Source: Verrucomicrobiota bacterium (GTDB taxonomy: Bacteria > Verrucomicrobiota > Verrucomicrobiia > Verrucomicrobiales > DEV007). Taken from it: DNA of 54,977 bases. The notes beneath the pieces are model-generated. The model made no database searches. It saw only the letters and a program-made list of their open reading frames with translations, and was not told where the DNA came from. How positions within the stretch are numbered: the first letter of the stretch is position 1; every line of letters starts with the position of its first letter. Both the position numbers and the translations under genes were made by a program. Shown here piece after piece: positions 18,358 through 26,885 of this stretch. Where the stretch lies: NCBI GenBank assembly GCA_003402735.1, contig QQNE01000014.1, positions 1-54,977 of the forward strand, written 5' to 3'.

Positions 18358-18783
18358 ATGAACATGGACACCACGCCGGAAGCGGTCCCAGCTGAGCGTG
18401 TGGATCTCTGGCTCTGGGCGGTGCGCCGCTTCAAGACCAGGGCGCTCGCCGCCGCCGCGTGTCGAAGGGGCCAAATAAAGGTTGCCGGCCGCCCCGTGAA
18501 ACCCTCACGACTGGTCCGTCCGGGGGACCGGATTGAGATTGAGCAGCCTTTCCTGACCGTGGTTCTCGAGATGAAGGCACCGCTCAAGCAGAGGGTCGCA
18601 GCCAAGCTCGTGCCCGACTTCTGCCAGGACCTCACGCCTCCTGAGGCAATCGCCTTGGCCGATCAAATGAGGAGTGCAGTGCGCTCAGCTCCGCGGCGCG
18701 ATCCGGGAATGGGGCGCCCGACCAAAAAGGAGAGACGGGAATTGGATCAGCTCGGGAATGGCGGTGAATCGCCCTCGGCCTGA
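18358..18783 (+). CDS. hslR: S4-domain RNA-binding protein, heat shock protein 15 family
   Basis: A 141-residue Hsp15-type protein. The S4 RNA-binding domain starts at RVDLWLWAVRRFKTRALAA and includes GQIKVAGRPVKPSRLVRPGDRIEI. The C-terminal GRPTKKERRELDQL matches the family's basic tail. Hsp15 binds free 50S subunits carrying stalled nascent chains. The leader at 18274-18357 is AT-rich compared with its surroundings and lies between this gene and the divergent ParA-like gene, so it probably carries promoters for both. A second in-frame ATG at 18364 would remove only two residues. Confidence 0.9.
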   Translation: MNMDTTPEAVPAERVDLWLWAVRRFKTRALAAAACRRGQIKVAGRPVKPSRLVRPGDRIEIEQPFLTVVLEMKAPLKQRVAAKLVPDFCQDLTPPEAIALADQMRSAVRSAPRRDPGMGRPTKKERRELDQLGNGGESPSA

Positions 18784-18799
18784 GAGGGACGGGCGCGGA

Positions 18800-19834
18800 T
18801 CAGTTGCAGGCGGAGGCGCCGTTCAAAAACCGCAGCTGAAGGTCCACCGCACGGGTGAAGGTCTCGCCGGCTTGCTCCAAACCAAGGCGAGTCTGCACCT
18901 GGGCCAAACTGGTGTAGAGAAGCGCCACCATGCAACCGTGCTCAACGGCGCAGGCTTCCATCCGCCCGATCGCGGCCACGAGCCATTGGCGGGCGGCCTC
19001 GTCATCACCATGCTGAGCGTAGAGCGTGCCCAAAATCGCCTCAAGGTGAGCCATGTCGTCCTGGCGATCCGCCTCCTCCGCCACGCGATAGGCCTCCAGC
19101 AGGTGACTTGCGGCGGCGTCGCAGGCTCCCTGCTTGTGGGTGATGCTCGCCAAGAGCTGGAGCAGCGCCATTCTCTCCTGGGGACAGGGTGAGGATTCGC
19201 CTTCAAGAAGGCCGAGGCCGTCCACGATGACTCCAATGGCATCGGATTCATGCCCGCTTGCGCTGTAAACCTTCGCCAAATCGCGGTAGATCCGGCAGAG
19301 GCGGACGGGATCCCTCTCGTCCTTCTCGCACAGATTGACTGCCTCGACCAAGTCGGTCTCCGCCCCGGCAGGATCGCCCAAGCTGACGGCGACGGCCGCC
19401 CGCGCCTGAAGGAGTTCGATGCGCTGCGGAATCAGCGCCACTTGGTGACCGGAGTTGAGGAGATCTTCGGCACGCCCGAGAACCCTAAGTGCTTCCGCGA
19501 AACTCTTCATGCGCCGCAGGGCATCTGCCTGGGAAAGGTGCAGTTCAAAAGCGGAGGCCATCGGAATCCCGGAGTCCCCACCCAGGGCAATCGCCGAGGC
19601 AAAGAGCTCGGCAGCGAGTTCGAAATCGCCGTGGCGCAAAGCGCGTTCCGCTTGCTGCCGACATTCAGCGAGGGAGAGGTCGTGCCTGTGGGGCAGGGGG
19701 GAGTTTGCGGGAGCCGCGACCGCGGGCGCGGAAGCCTTGGCTGGTCTCCGTGTCGAATCAGAATCCTCAAGGAGAATCTTCTCGAAGATTTGGGTGCGGT
19801 GACGGCGTTCCATGGCGGCGGCGAAGTTGGACAT
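18800..19834 (-). CDS. TPR-repeat protein
   Basis: A 344-residue protein made almost entirely of helix pairs with tetratricopeptide character (for example AERALRHGDFELAAELFASAIAL, ADALRRMKSFAEALRVLGRAEDLL, AVAVSLGDPAGAETDLVEAVNLC, LAKVYSASGHESDAIGVIVDGL), from about residue 55 to the end. The first 55 residues are basic and Pro/Ala-rich, without a signal peptide. It is likely a cytoplasmic protein-protein scaffold. An AT-rich region with a hairpin and a plausible sigma-70 promoter lies directly upstream (19862-19910). Specific function unknown. Confidence 0.85.
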   Translation of the reverse strand: MSNFAAAMERRHRTQIFEKILLEDSDSTRRPAKASAPAVAAPANSPLPHRHDLSLAECRQQAERALRHGDFELAAELFASAIALGGDSGIPMASAFELHLSQADALRRMKSFAEALRVLGRAEDLLNSGHQVALIPQRIELLQARAAVAVSLGDPAGAETDLVEAVNLCEKDERDPVRLCRIYRDLAKVYSASGHESDAIGVIVDGLGLLEGESSPCPQERMALLQLLASITHKQGACDAAASHLLEAYRVAEEADRQDDMAHLEAILGTLYAQHGDDEAARQWLVAAIGRMEACAVEHGCMVALLYTSLAQVQTRLGLEQAGETFTRAVDLQLRFLNGASACN

Positions 19835-19861
19835 GATCGAAAGGGAGCCCGAATTGAGTCC

Positions 19862-19910
19862 AGAATATATAATAAATATAAATTATCAAGGGGAATCTCT
19901 TCTTGATAAT
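19862..19910 (-). promoter_or_regulatory. AT-rich promoter region with hairpin upstream of the TPR gene
   Basis: On the minus strand TTGATA (plus 19884-19889), a 16-base spacer and TATTCT (plus 19862-19867) resemble a sigma-70 promoter, with the probable start of transcription about 20 bases before the TPR gene's ATG. The -35 element lies in one arm of a perfect 9-bp inverted repeat, ATTATCAAG (19882-19890) with CTTGATAAT (19902-19910). It stands out against the GC-rich surroundings. Promoter strength and a bound regulator are not known. Confidence 0.45.
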
Positions 19911-20002
19911 CTAGAGAACCCACCGGGCTAGACATGAGGCCGGTTTCGATAACTTCGGACAACACATGTAATGAATAGTGAAGCCCGAATCGCTCCGCGC
20001 TT

Positions 20003-20419
20003 TCAGCGGTCCAATCCGTAGTCTTTCCAGCGCATCTCGACTTCGAGAAACCGCCCGATGGTTCCCATTTCCGTCTCCAGCCAATTCGCAAACTCCTCCC
20101 GGTAGGGGCGCACGACGAGGAGGGGCAACTCGGCGCCGTCCTCCAGAACCAGTTCCAAGCCGGTGACGCCTGGACCCGCTCCAGGGCGGATGACGACCGC
20201 GTGGAGGCGCCGCAATCTGGCGTGGGGCCACGCGGTGCGGCCCAGCCCGTGAAAAATGCCGCAGATGGAGGAATCGGCGCTGCGCCAGAAGACCAGAGCT
20301 GCCGGATCGCCCGCCGACTCCAGCGCCACGGACAGGGGCAACTCATGAGGCGTGGGCACCGCGTCCTGGATTCGCAGCGCGATTCCCGCTGGCGGACTCA
20401 GCCTGAGGAGTTGGTTCAT
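20003..20419 (-). CDS. Conserved-looking small protein translated with mrp
   Basis: A 138-residue protein that I do not recognise. Its ATG overlaps the mrp stop codon (ATGA at 20416-20419), so it is very probably translated together with mrp. It is mixed alpha/beta with several short hydrophobic strands (PAALVFWRSA, LHAVVIRPG, GLELVLEDGAELPLLVV) and an acidic C-terminal helix (FANWLETEMGTIGRFLEVEM). There is no signal peptide, membrane helix or Cys cluster. The context suggests an accessory role in iron-sulfur delivery or a related process, but that is only association. Confidence 0.72.
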   Translation of the reverse strand: MNQLLRLSPPAGIALRIQDAVPTPHELPLSVALESAGDPAALVFWRSADSSICGIFHGLGRTAWPHARLRRLHAVVIRPGAGPGVTGLELVLEDGAELPLLVVRPYREEFANWLETEMGTIGRFLEVEMRWKDYGLDR

Positions 20420-21468
20420 CGGCCGACAAACCGGGCGTCGATCTGGGCTGCCAGGGCGTGGAAGGCGGCGCTGGCGAGCGAGTCTCCCGGTGGAGTGAGC
20501 GCAATTGGGGCGCCTCCGTCACCGCCCTCCCGGGTGGCGATATCGATCGGGATCTCGCCCAACAAGGGAACGCCGAGCCGTTTCGCTTCCCCGGCACCGC
20601 CTCCGGAGCCGAAGATGGCGTATCGGTTGCCGTCGTTGGGACAGAGGAAATAGCTCATGTTCTCGACGATTCCCAAGACCGGCACATTGACCTTGGCGAA
20701 CATGGTTCCGGCCTTCCGGGCATCGATAAGTGCGACTTCCTGCGGCGTGGTCACGATCAGGGCGCCGTCGAGGGCCACGGTTTGTACGATGGTGAGCTGG
20801 ATGTCCCCGGTGCCCGGCGGGAGATCGAGGATGAGGTAGTCCAGATTTCCCCAGGCGACCTGTCGCAAGAGTTGCTGGATGTAGCGAGTGGCGAGCGGGC
20901 CTCGGACGATGACGGCGGAATCGTCCTGAACCAGGAGGCCCATCGACATCAGCTGAATGCCATGCCGCTGCACGGGAATGATCCGGTCCTCCTGATCGGC
21001 GCGGGGCTCCTCATTTGTTCCGAACATGAGGGCCATGCTGGGGCCGTAGAGGTCGCAATCGCAAAGTCCGACACGTCGCCCGTTGGCGGCCAGGGCGACG
21101 GCAAGATTTGCGGAGACCGTGGATTTGCCGACCCCGCCCTTGCCACTGGCCACGGCGATGACGTGACGCACGCCGGGGATGCGGCTGGTGATGGCCTCGG
21201 CGCCGCCCCGTGGAGCCGTCGGAGGCTCCTTCAAATCGAACTCGATTCGGACCTCCTGGACACCTGGAAGCTTTTCCAGAACCGCGCGTGAATCCCGGTA
21301 AACCTGCTCGGGAACCTTTGGGTCCCGGGTTGCGAAGGACATCAGCACCTCCACCAAGCCGCCCTCGATCTGGATCGTTTTGACCAATCCGAAAGAGACG
21401 ATGTCCCGGGAAAACCCGGGGTATTTCACCGTTGCCAGCGCGGCGCGAACGATAGAGTCATCCAACAT
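20416..21468 (-). CDS. mrp: Mrp/NBP35-family iron-sulfur carrier ATPase
   Basis: A 350-residue ApbC/Mrp protein that carries Fe-S clusters to apo-targets. Residues 1-80 are the MIP18-type (DUF59) domain. The P-loop domain follows with the deviant Walker A SGKGGVGKST at 108-117, switch I/II region CDCDLYGPS at 136-144 and DLPPGTGD at 215-222. At the expected cluster-binding CxxC, the sequence reads CPND (276-279): the second cysteine is replaced by aspartate. The first Cys remains. The gene is followed by a coupled small gene. Family call is secure; cluster chemistry may be altered. Confidence 0.93.
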   Translation of the reverse strand: MLDDSIVRAALATVKYPGFSRDIVSFGLVKTIQIEGGLVEVLMSFATRDPKVPEQVYRDSRAVLEKLPGVQEVRIEFDLKEPPTAPRGGAEAITSRIPGVRHVIAVASGKGGVGKSTVSANLAVALAANGRRVGLCDCDLYGPSMALMFGTNEEPRADQEDRIIPVQRHGIQLMSMGLLVQDDSAVIVRGPLATRYIQQLLRQVAWGNLDYLILDLPPGTGDIQLTIVQTVALDGALIVTTPQEVALIDARKAGTMFAKVNVPVLGIVENMSYFLCPNDGNRYAIFGSGGGAGEAKRLGVPLLGEIPIDIATREGGDGGAPIALTPPGDSLASAAFHALAAQIDARFVGR

Positions 21469-21521
21469 ACACCTTCCATACGAAGAAAGCGCCCGGTGGA
21501 AACAGGTTTCTCGCGATGGGC

Positions 21522-22934
21522 TCAGTAACCTTTCCGGAGATGGCTTGGGAGGATATCGAGTTCCTCCCGATACTTCGCCACAGTCCGCCGGGCGATCGAG
21601 ACCCCTTGTTCCCCGAGCTTGGCGACAATAGCCTGATCGCTCAGCGGCTTCTTGGGATTCTCCGCAGCCACAATTTCGGCAATGGAAGCTTTCACGCTGG
21701 TATTGGCGACATCCTCACCGCTCTCGGTCCGGTAGCCGGTGGTGAAGAAAAAGCGCATCTCGTAAACCCCTTGAGGGGTCCACAGATACTTTCCGGCGAT
21801 GGCCCGGCTCACGGTCGTTTCGTGAACGCCCACTTCGTCGGCGACCTGCGCCATGGTGAGGGGCTTGAGTTCGGAACGCCCGCGCCGCATGAAGCCGACC
21901 TGCCGCTCCAGGATGCGTTCGGCGATGGAACGGATGGTCTCTTGGCGTTGGGCGATGCTGTCGATCAGGGTTCGACCGCTGCGGATCTTTTCCTTGATGT
22001 AATCACGAACCTCGCGCCGGTCACCCTGGGCCGCCATCAGGTCCTTGTAGGCATTGCTGATGCGGAGCCGGGGCACCTGGTCATTGTTGAGGCGCACTGA
22101 GAAGCCCCCGGAATCGTTCGGCTCGATGAAGACATCCGGAGTCACGTAACTGTTGCTCCCGGATTCGAACATGCGACCCGGCTTTGGATCGAGCGTGGCG
22201 ATGATGGAAGCCGACTCGGCAATCTGCTCGGTCGTAACTCCCAACTTGCGCGCCAGCTGGGGATACCTGCGGTGGGCGAGGTCGTCGAGGTGGGAGGCGA
22301 CGATCCGGTATTCCAGGCCGCGATGCCGGCCGGAACGATCCAGTTGAATCAAAAGACATTCCGAAAGACTCGAAGCGCACACTCCCGGAGGATCGAACGA
22401 CTGCACCAGCTTCTTGGCTCGTTCCAGATCTTCCATGCGCAGACCGTGGGAAAGGCACAGGTCGTCGAGCGACATCTGGAGGAAGCCGTTCTCATCGAGG
22501 TTGCCGATGAGCAGTTCAGCGAACTCGCGATCCCTCGGTTCCACTCCTTCCGTTCGCAACTGGTCGAGGAGAAACTCTTGGAGAGTCAAGGGCCGGACCA
22601 GGGAATCGAGCATGAACTGACGCTTGTCCTCGTCGGCGGAAGATCGGGGTGCCGACTGCCGGGACTGACTCATGTAATCGCGCCACTCCTCGTCCATCTG
22701 GGAGAGACGGGAAAACTCCTCGCCAAAACCGTCGTCCTCTTGGATGTCCTGATCCTCGATGGAAATCTCCATCGTCTCGTCTTCAAGAACCGGATTTGCC
22801 GCCAGCTCCTGCTGGACAAGCGTCCGCAACTCCAGCGTGGCCGCCTGCAGGATCTGCAGGCTCTGCTGCATTTGAGGGGCGAGCTTTTGGGATTGGCGCA
22901 GCTCGCCGCGTTGGCTGAGTCCGGCGTGGGCCAT
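21522..22934 (-). CDS. rpoN: RNA polymerase sigma-54 factor
   Basis: A 470-residue RpoN. The Gln-rich region I is visible at the start (SQKLAPQMQQSLQILQAATLEL), an acidic region II follows (about residues 50-95), then the core-binding domain, a helix-turn-helix (TMAQVADEVGVHETTVSRA) and the diagnostic RpoN box ARRTVAKYREE near the C-terminus, which recognises the -24 element. It means this organism uses activator-dependent sigma-54 promoters. I did not find a convincing -24/-12 promoter in this window by eye. Confidence 0.97.
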   Translation of the reverse strand: MAHAGLSQRGELRQSQKLAPQMQQSLQILQAATLELRTLVQQELAANPVLEDETMEISIEDQDIQEDDGFGEEFSRLSQMDEEWRDYMSQSRQSAPRSSADEDKRQFMLDSLVRPLTLQEFLLDQLRTEGVEPRDREFAELLIGNLDENGFLQMSLDDLCLSHGLRMEDLERAKKLVQSFDPPGVCASSLSECLLIQLDRSGRHRGLEYRIVASHLDDLAHRRYPQLARKLGVTTEQIAESASIIATLDPKPGRMFESGSNSYVTPDVFIEPNDSGGFSVRLNNDQVPRLRISNAYKDLMAAQGDRREVRDYIKEKIRSGRTLIDSIAQRQETIRSIAERILERQVGFMRRGRSELKPLTMAQVADEVGVHETTVSRAIAGKYLWTPQGVYEMRFFFTTGYRTESGEDVANTSVKASIAEIVAAENPKKPLSDQAIVAKLGEQGVSIARRTVAKYREELDILPSHLRKGY

Positions 22935-23012
22935 CGAGATTCAATACACTTGGATTCACCCGACGTCAGCAGCAATCGAGCCAAATTTCAAATCTCGGCC
23001 GAACTTTTCCGA

Positions 23013-24248
23013 TCAACGCGCTTCCAGAGCCTCGATCCGGCGCAGCACCGGCGGGTGGGAGTCGTTGAGAAAGACATGAAACGGGTGAGGGGTCACGTTG
23101 CCCAGATTCTCATGCGTCAGCTTTTTCAACGCGGTCACCAAATCTCCGGGATGCCCGGTCACCGACGCGGCATAGGCGTCCGCCTCGAATTCGTTGCGCC
23201 GGCTCCAGACGCTCCGGAGCACCGAGGAGACTTTGCTCAACGGGGTGAACAGAATGCCGAACAGAATGAGGCTGAGAGAAACCGATGTCTCCCGCACGCC
23301 GAAAGCATGAAACAACCCTTCGTTGCGAAGAAAAAAGCCGAGCAGGAAAAAAGCCAGGGCCGATTCCGCGATGCCTGCGATCATCGATTGGATAATGTGG
23401 CCCCGCTTGTAATGGCCAATCTCATGCGCCAACACCGCCACAAGCTCTGAAACGGAGTGATGGTTGATCAGGGTATCGAAGAGGGCGATTCGCTTGGTGT
23501 TGCCGAACCCGGTGAAAAAGGCGTTTGCCTTGGTGGACCGTTTGCTTCCGTCCATCACGTAGATTCCGGCGAGCGGGAACCCGCAGCGGACCGAGAGATC
23601 ATCGATGGCGCTCTTCAGTTCGCCTTCCGGCATGGGAGTGAACTGATAAAACAGGGGCAAAAGCCATTTGGGAGCGACGTAGGCCAGGATCAGGGAGCCT
23701 ACGGTCACCGCCAGGAACGCGTAGAGCCACGCCAACTCCCATCGTGCAAAGAGCCAGACGATCAGGGCAAAAAGCGGAAGACCGAAGACGGCGCTCAAGG
23801 TCAAACTCTTGAGATGGTCGGTGATGAAGGTCTTGAGCGTGGTTCGATTGAAGCCAAAGCGCTCCTCGAGAACAAAGGTTCGATAGAACTCGAACGGCAA
23901 ACTGCAGAGCGAAGTTCCCAGGGTCAGGGCGGACACCAGGAGGAGCCCCCGGCCCACCTCGCCAGAAGAGACTCCGCGAACCCATTGATCCAGCCAAGCA
24001 AAGCCTCCGCCAAACCAAAACACCAGAAACAGTCCCTGGGTGGTCGTGGACTCGATCACGCCGAGAATCGTCTTGGCCCGGGTGTATTCTTGGCTCTTCG
24101 CGTAATCTTCCTCACTGAAAACGTCGCGAAACTCGGGCGGCAGCGGCGCTCCAAGGCCACGGAGGTTCAAGAGATCCGCCACCAGATCCATTTTGTAGAT
24201 CGCCACCACGGTGAAAAGAATCGTGAAAAAGTAGATATTGAATTCCAT
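23013..24248 (-). CDS. M48 family zinc metallopeptidase (Ste24/CAAX protease type)
   Basis: A 411-residue integral membrane peptidase of the Ste24-like M48A family, which cleaves membrane or quality-control substrates at the inner membrane. Hydrophobic helices lie at about 5-19, 63-85, 101-117, 148-168, 174-195, 285-305 and 322-340. The zinc site HEIGH is at 275-279 and the third ligand is in NEFEADAYA (352-360). The ATG at 24248 follows the dusB stop codon (24254) after 5 bases, so the genes are co-transcribed. The open frame extends further upstream, but the family N-terminus starts here. Confidence 0.93.
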   Translation of the reverse strand: MEFNIYFFTILFTVVAIYKMDLVADLLNLRGLGAPLPPEFRDVFSEEDYAKSQEYTRAKTILGVIESTTTQGLFLVFWFGGGFAWLDQWVRGVSSGEVGRGLLLVSALTLGTSLCSLPFEFYRTFVLEERFGFNRTTLKTFITDHLKSLTLSAVFGLPLFALIVWLFARWELAWLYAFLAVTVGSLILAYVAPKWLLPLFYQFTPMPEGELKSAIDDLSVRCGFPLAGIYVMDGSKRSTKANAFFTGFGNTKRIALFDTLINHHSVSELVAVLAHEIGHYKRGHIIQSMIAGIAESALAFFLLGFFLRNEGLFHAFGVRETSVSLSLILFGILFTPLSKVSSVLRSVWSRRNEFEADAYAASVTGHPGDLVTALKKLTHENLGNVTPHPFHVFLNDSHPPVLRRIEALEAR

Positions 24249-24253
24249 CGGAC

Positions 24254-25297
24254 TCAGAGAAGGGCGGGTTCTTCCTCGACTCGCCCGGGGATTTCCAGGC
24301 GGCGGGACAGGTAAGCAGCGGCGATGTCTTCCACTTCGGCCAAGGATTGCACCGTGCAGAAGCGTTGCCGAACCAGTTTGCCGCCGGGCAAGCCGCGGGA
24401 GTAGGCCATCAACCGGGAGCGCATCGATTGGAGCACCTGACGTTCCGCTCCGCGAAGACCTGCCGCCACCGCCATCCGGCAGTGTTCGGTCATTAGATCC
24501 CATCGCTCCGCATCGGAGACGGGCTCGGGGTGGACCCCTGTTTGCAAATAGTGGCTGGCTTCCCGGAAGATCCAGGGGTAACCCAGGGCGGCCCGGCCAA
24601 TCATGAGTCCAGCCACGCTGGTTTCCCGCAATCGGCGTTGCACATCGGCGCCGCTTGCCAGGTCGCCATTGCCGACCACCGGGACGCGGACCGTCTCCGC
24701 CACCTCTTGGATCACCTCCCAGTTTGCCAAACCGGAATACCCTTGGGCCCGGGTGCGACCGTGGACCGTGATGACTCTGATGCCGCAATCCTCGAGGATC
24801 CGGGACACCTGCACGGCGTTGATCTGGTTCTGATCCCACCCGATCCGGATCTTGGCCGTCACCGGCACCTGATCTCCCACCGCCTTGACCACTTCCGAAG
24901 CCACCTGCTCCAGCAAGGGACAGTTTCGCAAAAGCGATGACCCTCCATTCTTCGCCACCACCTTGTTCACCGGACATCCAAAATTCAGGTCGATGAAGTC
25001 CGGTTCCTTCCAATCGATCACCTTCCTCGCCGCTTCGCCCATCCGGGGCCCATCCGCCCCGAAAAGCTGCACTCCGACCGGCCGCTGTCCCTCATCAAAC
25101 TCCGTGTAATGGCGGGTCCGGTCATCCCGGCGCAGAATGCCCTCCGCCGAAACAAATTCGGTCACCATCACCTCGGCTCCCAGTCGCTTGCAGAGCCGCC
25201 GGAAGACAAGATCCGTCACCCCCGCCATCGGAGCGAGATAGAGCGGGCGGTGCCCATTGCGAAACCATGGCAGGCGAGTCACGAGAAAGAGGTTCAT
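24254..25297 (-). CDS. dusB: tRNA-dihydrouridine synthase
   Basis: A 347-residue FMN-dependent enzyme reducing uridines in the tRNA D-loop. The TIM barrel carries LAPMAGVTDLVFRRL (21-35), the active-site NFGCPVNKVVAKNGGSSLL with C108, HGRTRAQGYSG and the FMN phosphate site GNGDL followed by MIGRAALGYPWIF. I chose the ATG at 25297, which gives the usual distance to the APMAG motif; the frame stays open to 25423. The sequence fits DusB better than DusA or DusC. It forms a two-gene unit with the downstream protease. Confidence 0.93.
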   Translation of the reverse strand: MNLFLVTRLPWFRNGHRPLYLAPMAGVTDLVFRRLCKRLGAEVMVTEFVSAEGILRRDDRTRHYTEFDEGQRPVGVQLFGADGPRMGEAARKVIDWKEPDFIDLNFGCPVNKVVAKNGGSSLLRNCPLLEQVASEVVKAVGDQVPVTAKIRIGWDQNQINAVQVSRILEDCGIRVITVHGRTRAQGYSGLANWEVIQEVAETVRVPVVGNGDLASGADVQRRLRETSVAGLMIGRAALGYPWIFREASHYLQTGVHPEPVSDAERWDLMTEHCRMAVAAGLRGAERQVLQSMRSRLMAYSRGLPGGKLVRQRFCTVQSLAEVEDIAAAYLSRRLEIPGRVEEEPALL

Positions 25298-25415
25298 CTT
25301 AAGGCCCCGTCTTGCCGCTTTCAAGCGGCGTTGGTGCGGGAGAAACGGCCAAGCTCCCGGCCAGACGCGAAAACAGCGGGTTGCCTTTCGCCCCACGGGT
25401 CCTAGTATTGAGTTC

Positions 25416-26393
25416 ATGACCATGCTGAACCGAATCCTCGATGGCGCTTCGCTTCGCCTGGGCGTGGCGATCTGTTTCGTGGCCGCGTCGGCCGCGGCGC
25501 AGAGTTCCAGGGCCTACATCGCGGTCGACTCCCGCACCAAAAAGATCATCCTGGGAGATCACTACGACGACAAGTTGCCGGTGGCCAGCCTCACCAAGGT
25601 GGTTTCGGCCTGTGTCGCCCTGGATTGGCTGGAGGCGACGCAACGGGACAAGGCCTCGTTGATCCCCATCTCTCAGGCCGCCTTGATCGCCCAGGGCGGG
25701 AACCCGCTCTCCCTGCAGTCGGGAGATCAGATCAGCTACCGCGACGCCCTGGCCTCGGCCCTGATGGCTTCTGACGCGGTCTCCATGTGGGCGGTTGCGG
25801 AGGCGATCGGACTCGAAATGTGGCAACGGGATGGCGGCAAGGCCAACGATTCCGTGTCGTTCTTCGTGGCGCAGATGAACGCCTTGGCGCATGCCAGGCT
25901 CGGCATGAAACGCTCTCTCTTTGTCAGCCCTTGCGGTGATGAGTTGGGGCGCAAGAAGGGGTATTCCACGGCGGCGGACATGGCACGGATCGGCATCTAT
26001 GCGCTGGAGAAGCCTGCCTTCAACTTCATCGTCCAACAACCGGTGCGGGATGTGAGTTTTTTTCGCGGCGGGCAGGAACGGCGTTTCCGCGTGTTCAACA
26101 CCAACGAACTCCTGGGAAAACAGGATTGTGACGGCGTCAAGACCGGTCGCACCAGCCGCGCCGGTGACTGTTTTCTGGCCAGCGCGCGGCGCAAGGATGA
26201 AATCACGCCCCTGGAGGGCAACGCCCAGTTGCGGATCCCCTATCATCTGGTGATCGTGACTCTGAATTCCCAGGATCGCTTCGGACAAGTCGCCCAATTG
26301 ATTCCCAGGGCTTTTGCCGAATATGACCGCTGGATCAAGACGGATCGCAGTCTCCCCGGTGATGAATTGCTGGCCATGCCGGCTTTGCCCTGA
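25416..26393 (+). CDS. D-alanyl-D-alanine carboxypeptidase-like protein (peptidase S11, PBP5-like)
   Basis: A 325-residue exported protein. The signal sequence ends near AASAAAQ (residues 20-29). The active-site SLTK is at 58-61 and the KTG triad at 242-244 (GVKTGRTSRAG), both typical of penicillin-binding carboxypeptidases. At the position of the SxN motif the sequence reads MASDA (117-121) instead of SxNDA, so the middle motif is not canonical. It starts 118 bp from the divergent dusB; an alternative ATG at 25422 removes two residues. It probably trims peptidoglycan stem peptides, or is a non-classical relative, given the changed motif. Confidence 0.88.
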   Translation: MTMLNRILDGASLRLGVAICFVAASAAAQSSRAYIAVDSRTKKIILGDHYDDKLPVASLTKVVSACVALDWLEATQRDKASLIPISQAALIAQGGNPLSLQSGDQISYRDALASALMASDAVSMWAVAEAIGLEMWQRDGGKANDSVSFFVAQMNALAHARLGMKRSLFVSPCGDELGRKKGYSTAADMARIGIYALEKPAFNFIVQQPVRDVSFFRGGQERRFRVFNTNELLGKQDCDGVKTGRTSRAGDCFLASARRKDEITPLEGNAQLRIPYHLVIVTLNSQDRFGQVAQLIPRAFAEYDRWIKTDRSLPGDELLAMPALP

Positions 26394-26491
26394 TCCAGGC
26401 GCCAGTCAGGAATGATTTGCATCCTGCCACATTTCCTGCTATTTTCCGTTTGGTTTCAAACCCGGGCCGCTCGGTCTGCTTCTTCAATTTA

Positions 26492-26840
26492 GGGGGCGTT
26501 CTGGTTTCGACTTGTGGTTTGGGCGATGGGTTGCATGTCGAGGATGATTCGTTGGCCTCGTAAAAAACCGGATCAAAACAATAAGTGCAGACCACAATCT
26601 CGCACTGGCTGCCTAATTCGTAGCCCGTCTCCTCCCGGATGCCTGCTAAGGGAATGAGACGCCGACAGCAGGCTGGTTCCAAGGCGGGGTGTCCGCGCGG
26701 AGGGACGAGACTCAAACAGGGCAATCGGAGCGAGTAGACGCGGCGGCTGGTCGGCTCACTCTCAGACCCACAGCCGAATAAACATGTAGACGCTTGTGGT
26801 CCAGGTCATGAGGACAGGGGTTCGACTCCCCTCGCCTCCA
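26492..26840 (+). ncRNA. ssrA: tmRNA (transfer-messenger RNA)
   Basis: Rescues stalled ribosomes. The 5' end GGGGGCG pairs with CGCCTCC near the 3' end to form the acceptor stem, with discriminator A at 26840; the CCA tail is not encoded. GGTTTCGAC follows the 5' stem. The conserved GTTGGCCTCGTAAAAAACCGG segment lies in the upstream pseudoknot area, and the T-arm GGGTTCGACTCCC lies near the 3' end. The tag reading frame is at 26587-26616. This 492-bp gap between protein genes (26394-26885) is otherwise empty apart from short flanks. Confidence 0.97.
26587..26616 (+). other. tmRNA tag-peptide reading frame
   Basis: The resume codon GCA at 26587 starts GCA GAC CAC AAT CTC, then GCA CTG GCT GCC TAA, encoding ADHNLALAA. 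With the alanine carried by the tRNA part the full tag would be A-ADHNLALAA. The resume codon is preceded by AATAAGT, similar to other tmRNAs. The ALAA ending is the usual recognition signal for ClpXP-type proteases. Confidence 0.9.
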
Positions 26841-26885
26841 CTCCTTTTCTGAGTCTTTTCGAGCCGGTTTTGGTTCTGCAGCCCT

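Noticed and set aside
24249..25013. Upstream extension of the M48 protease frame to 25013
   Set aside because: It would overlap dusB over 760 bp in another frame and adds no membrane-protease sequence; the ATG at 24248 fits the family.
26417..26445. Promoter-like TTGCAT - 17 - TATTTT upstream of ssrA
   Set aside because: Only 3/6 and 4/6 matches to consensus; plausible but not strong enough to list.
26400..26724. Minus-strand open frame across the tmRNA
   Set aside because: The region has full tmRNA structure and tag; the open frame is incidental.
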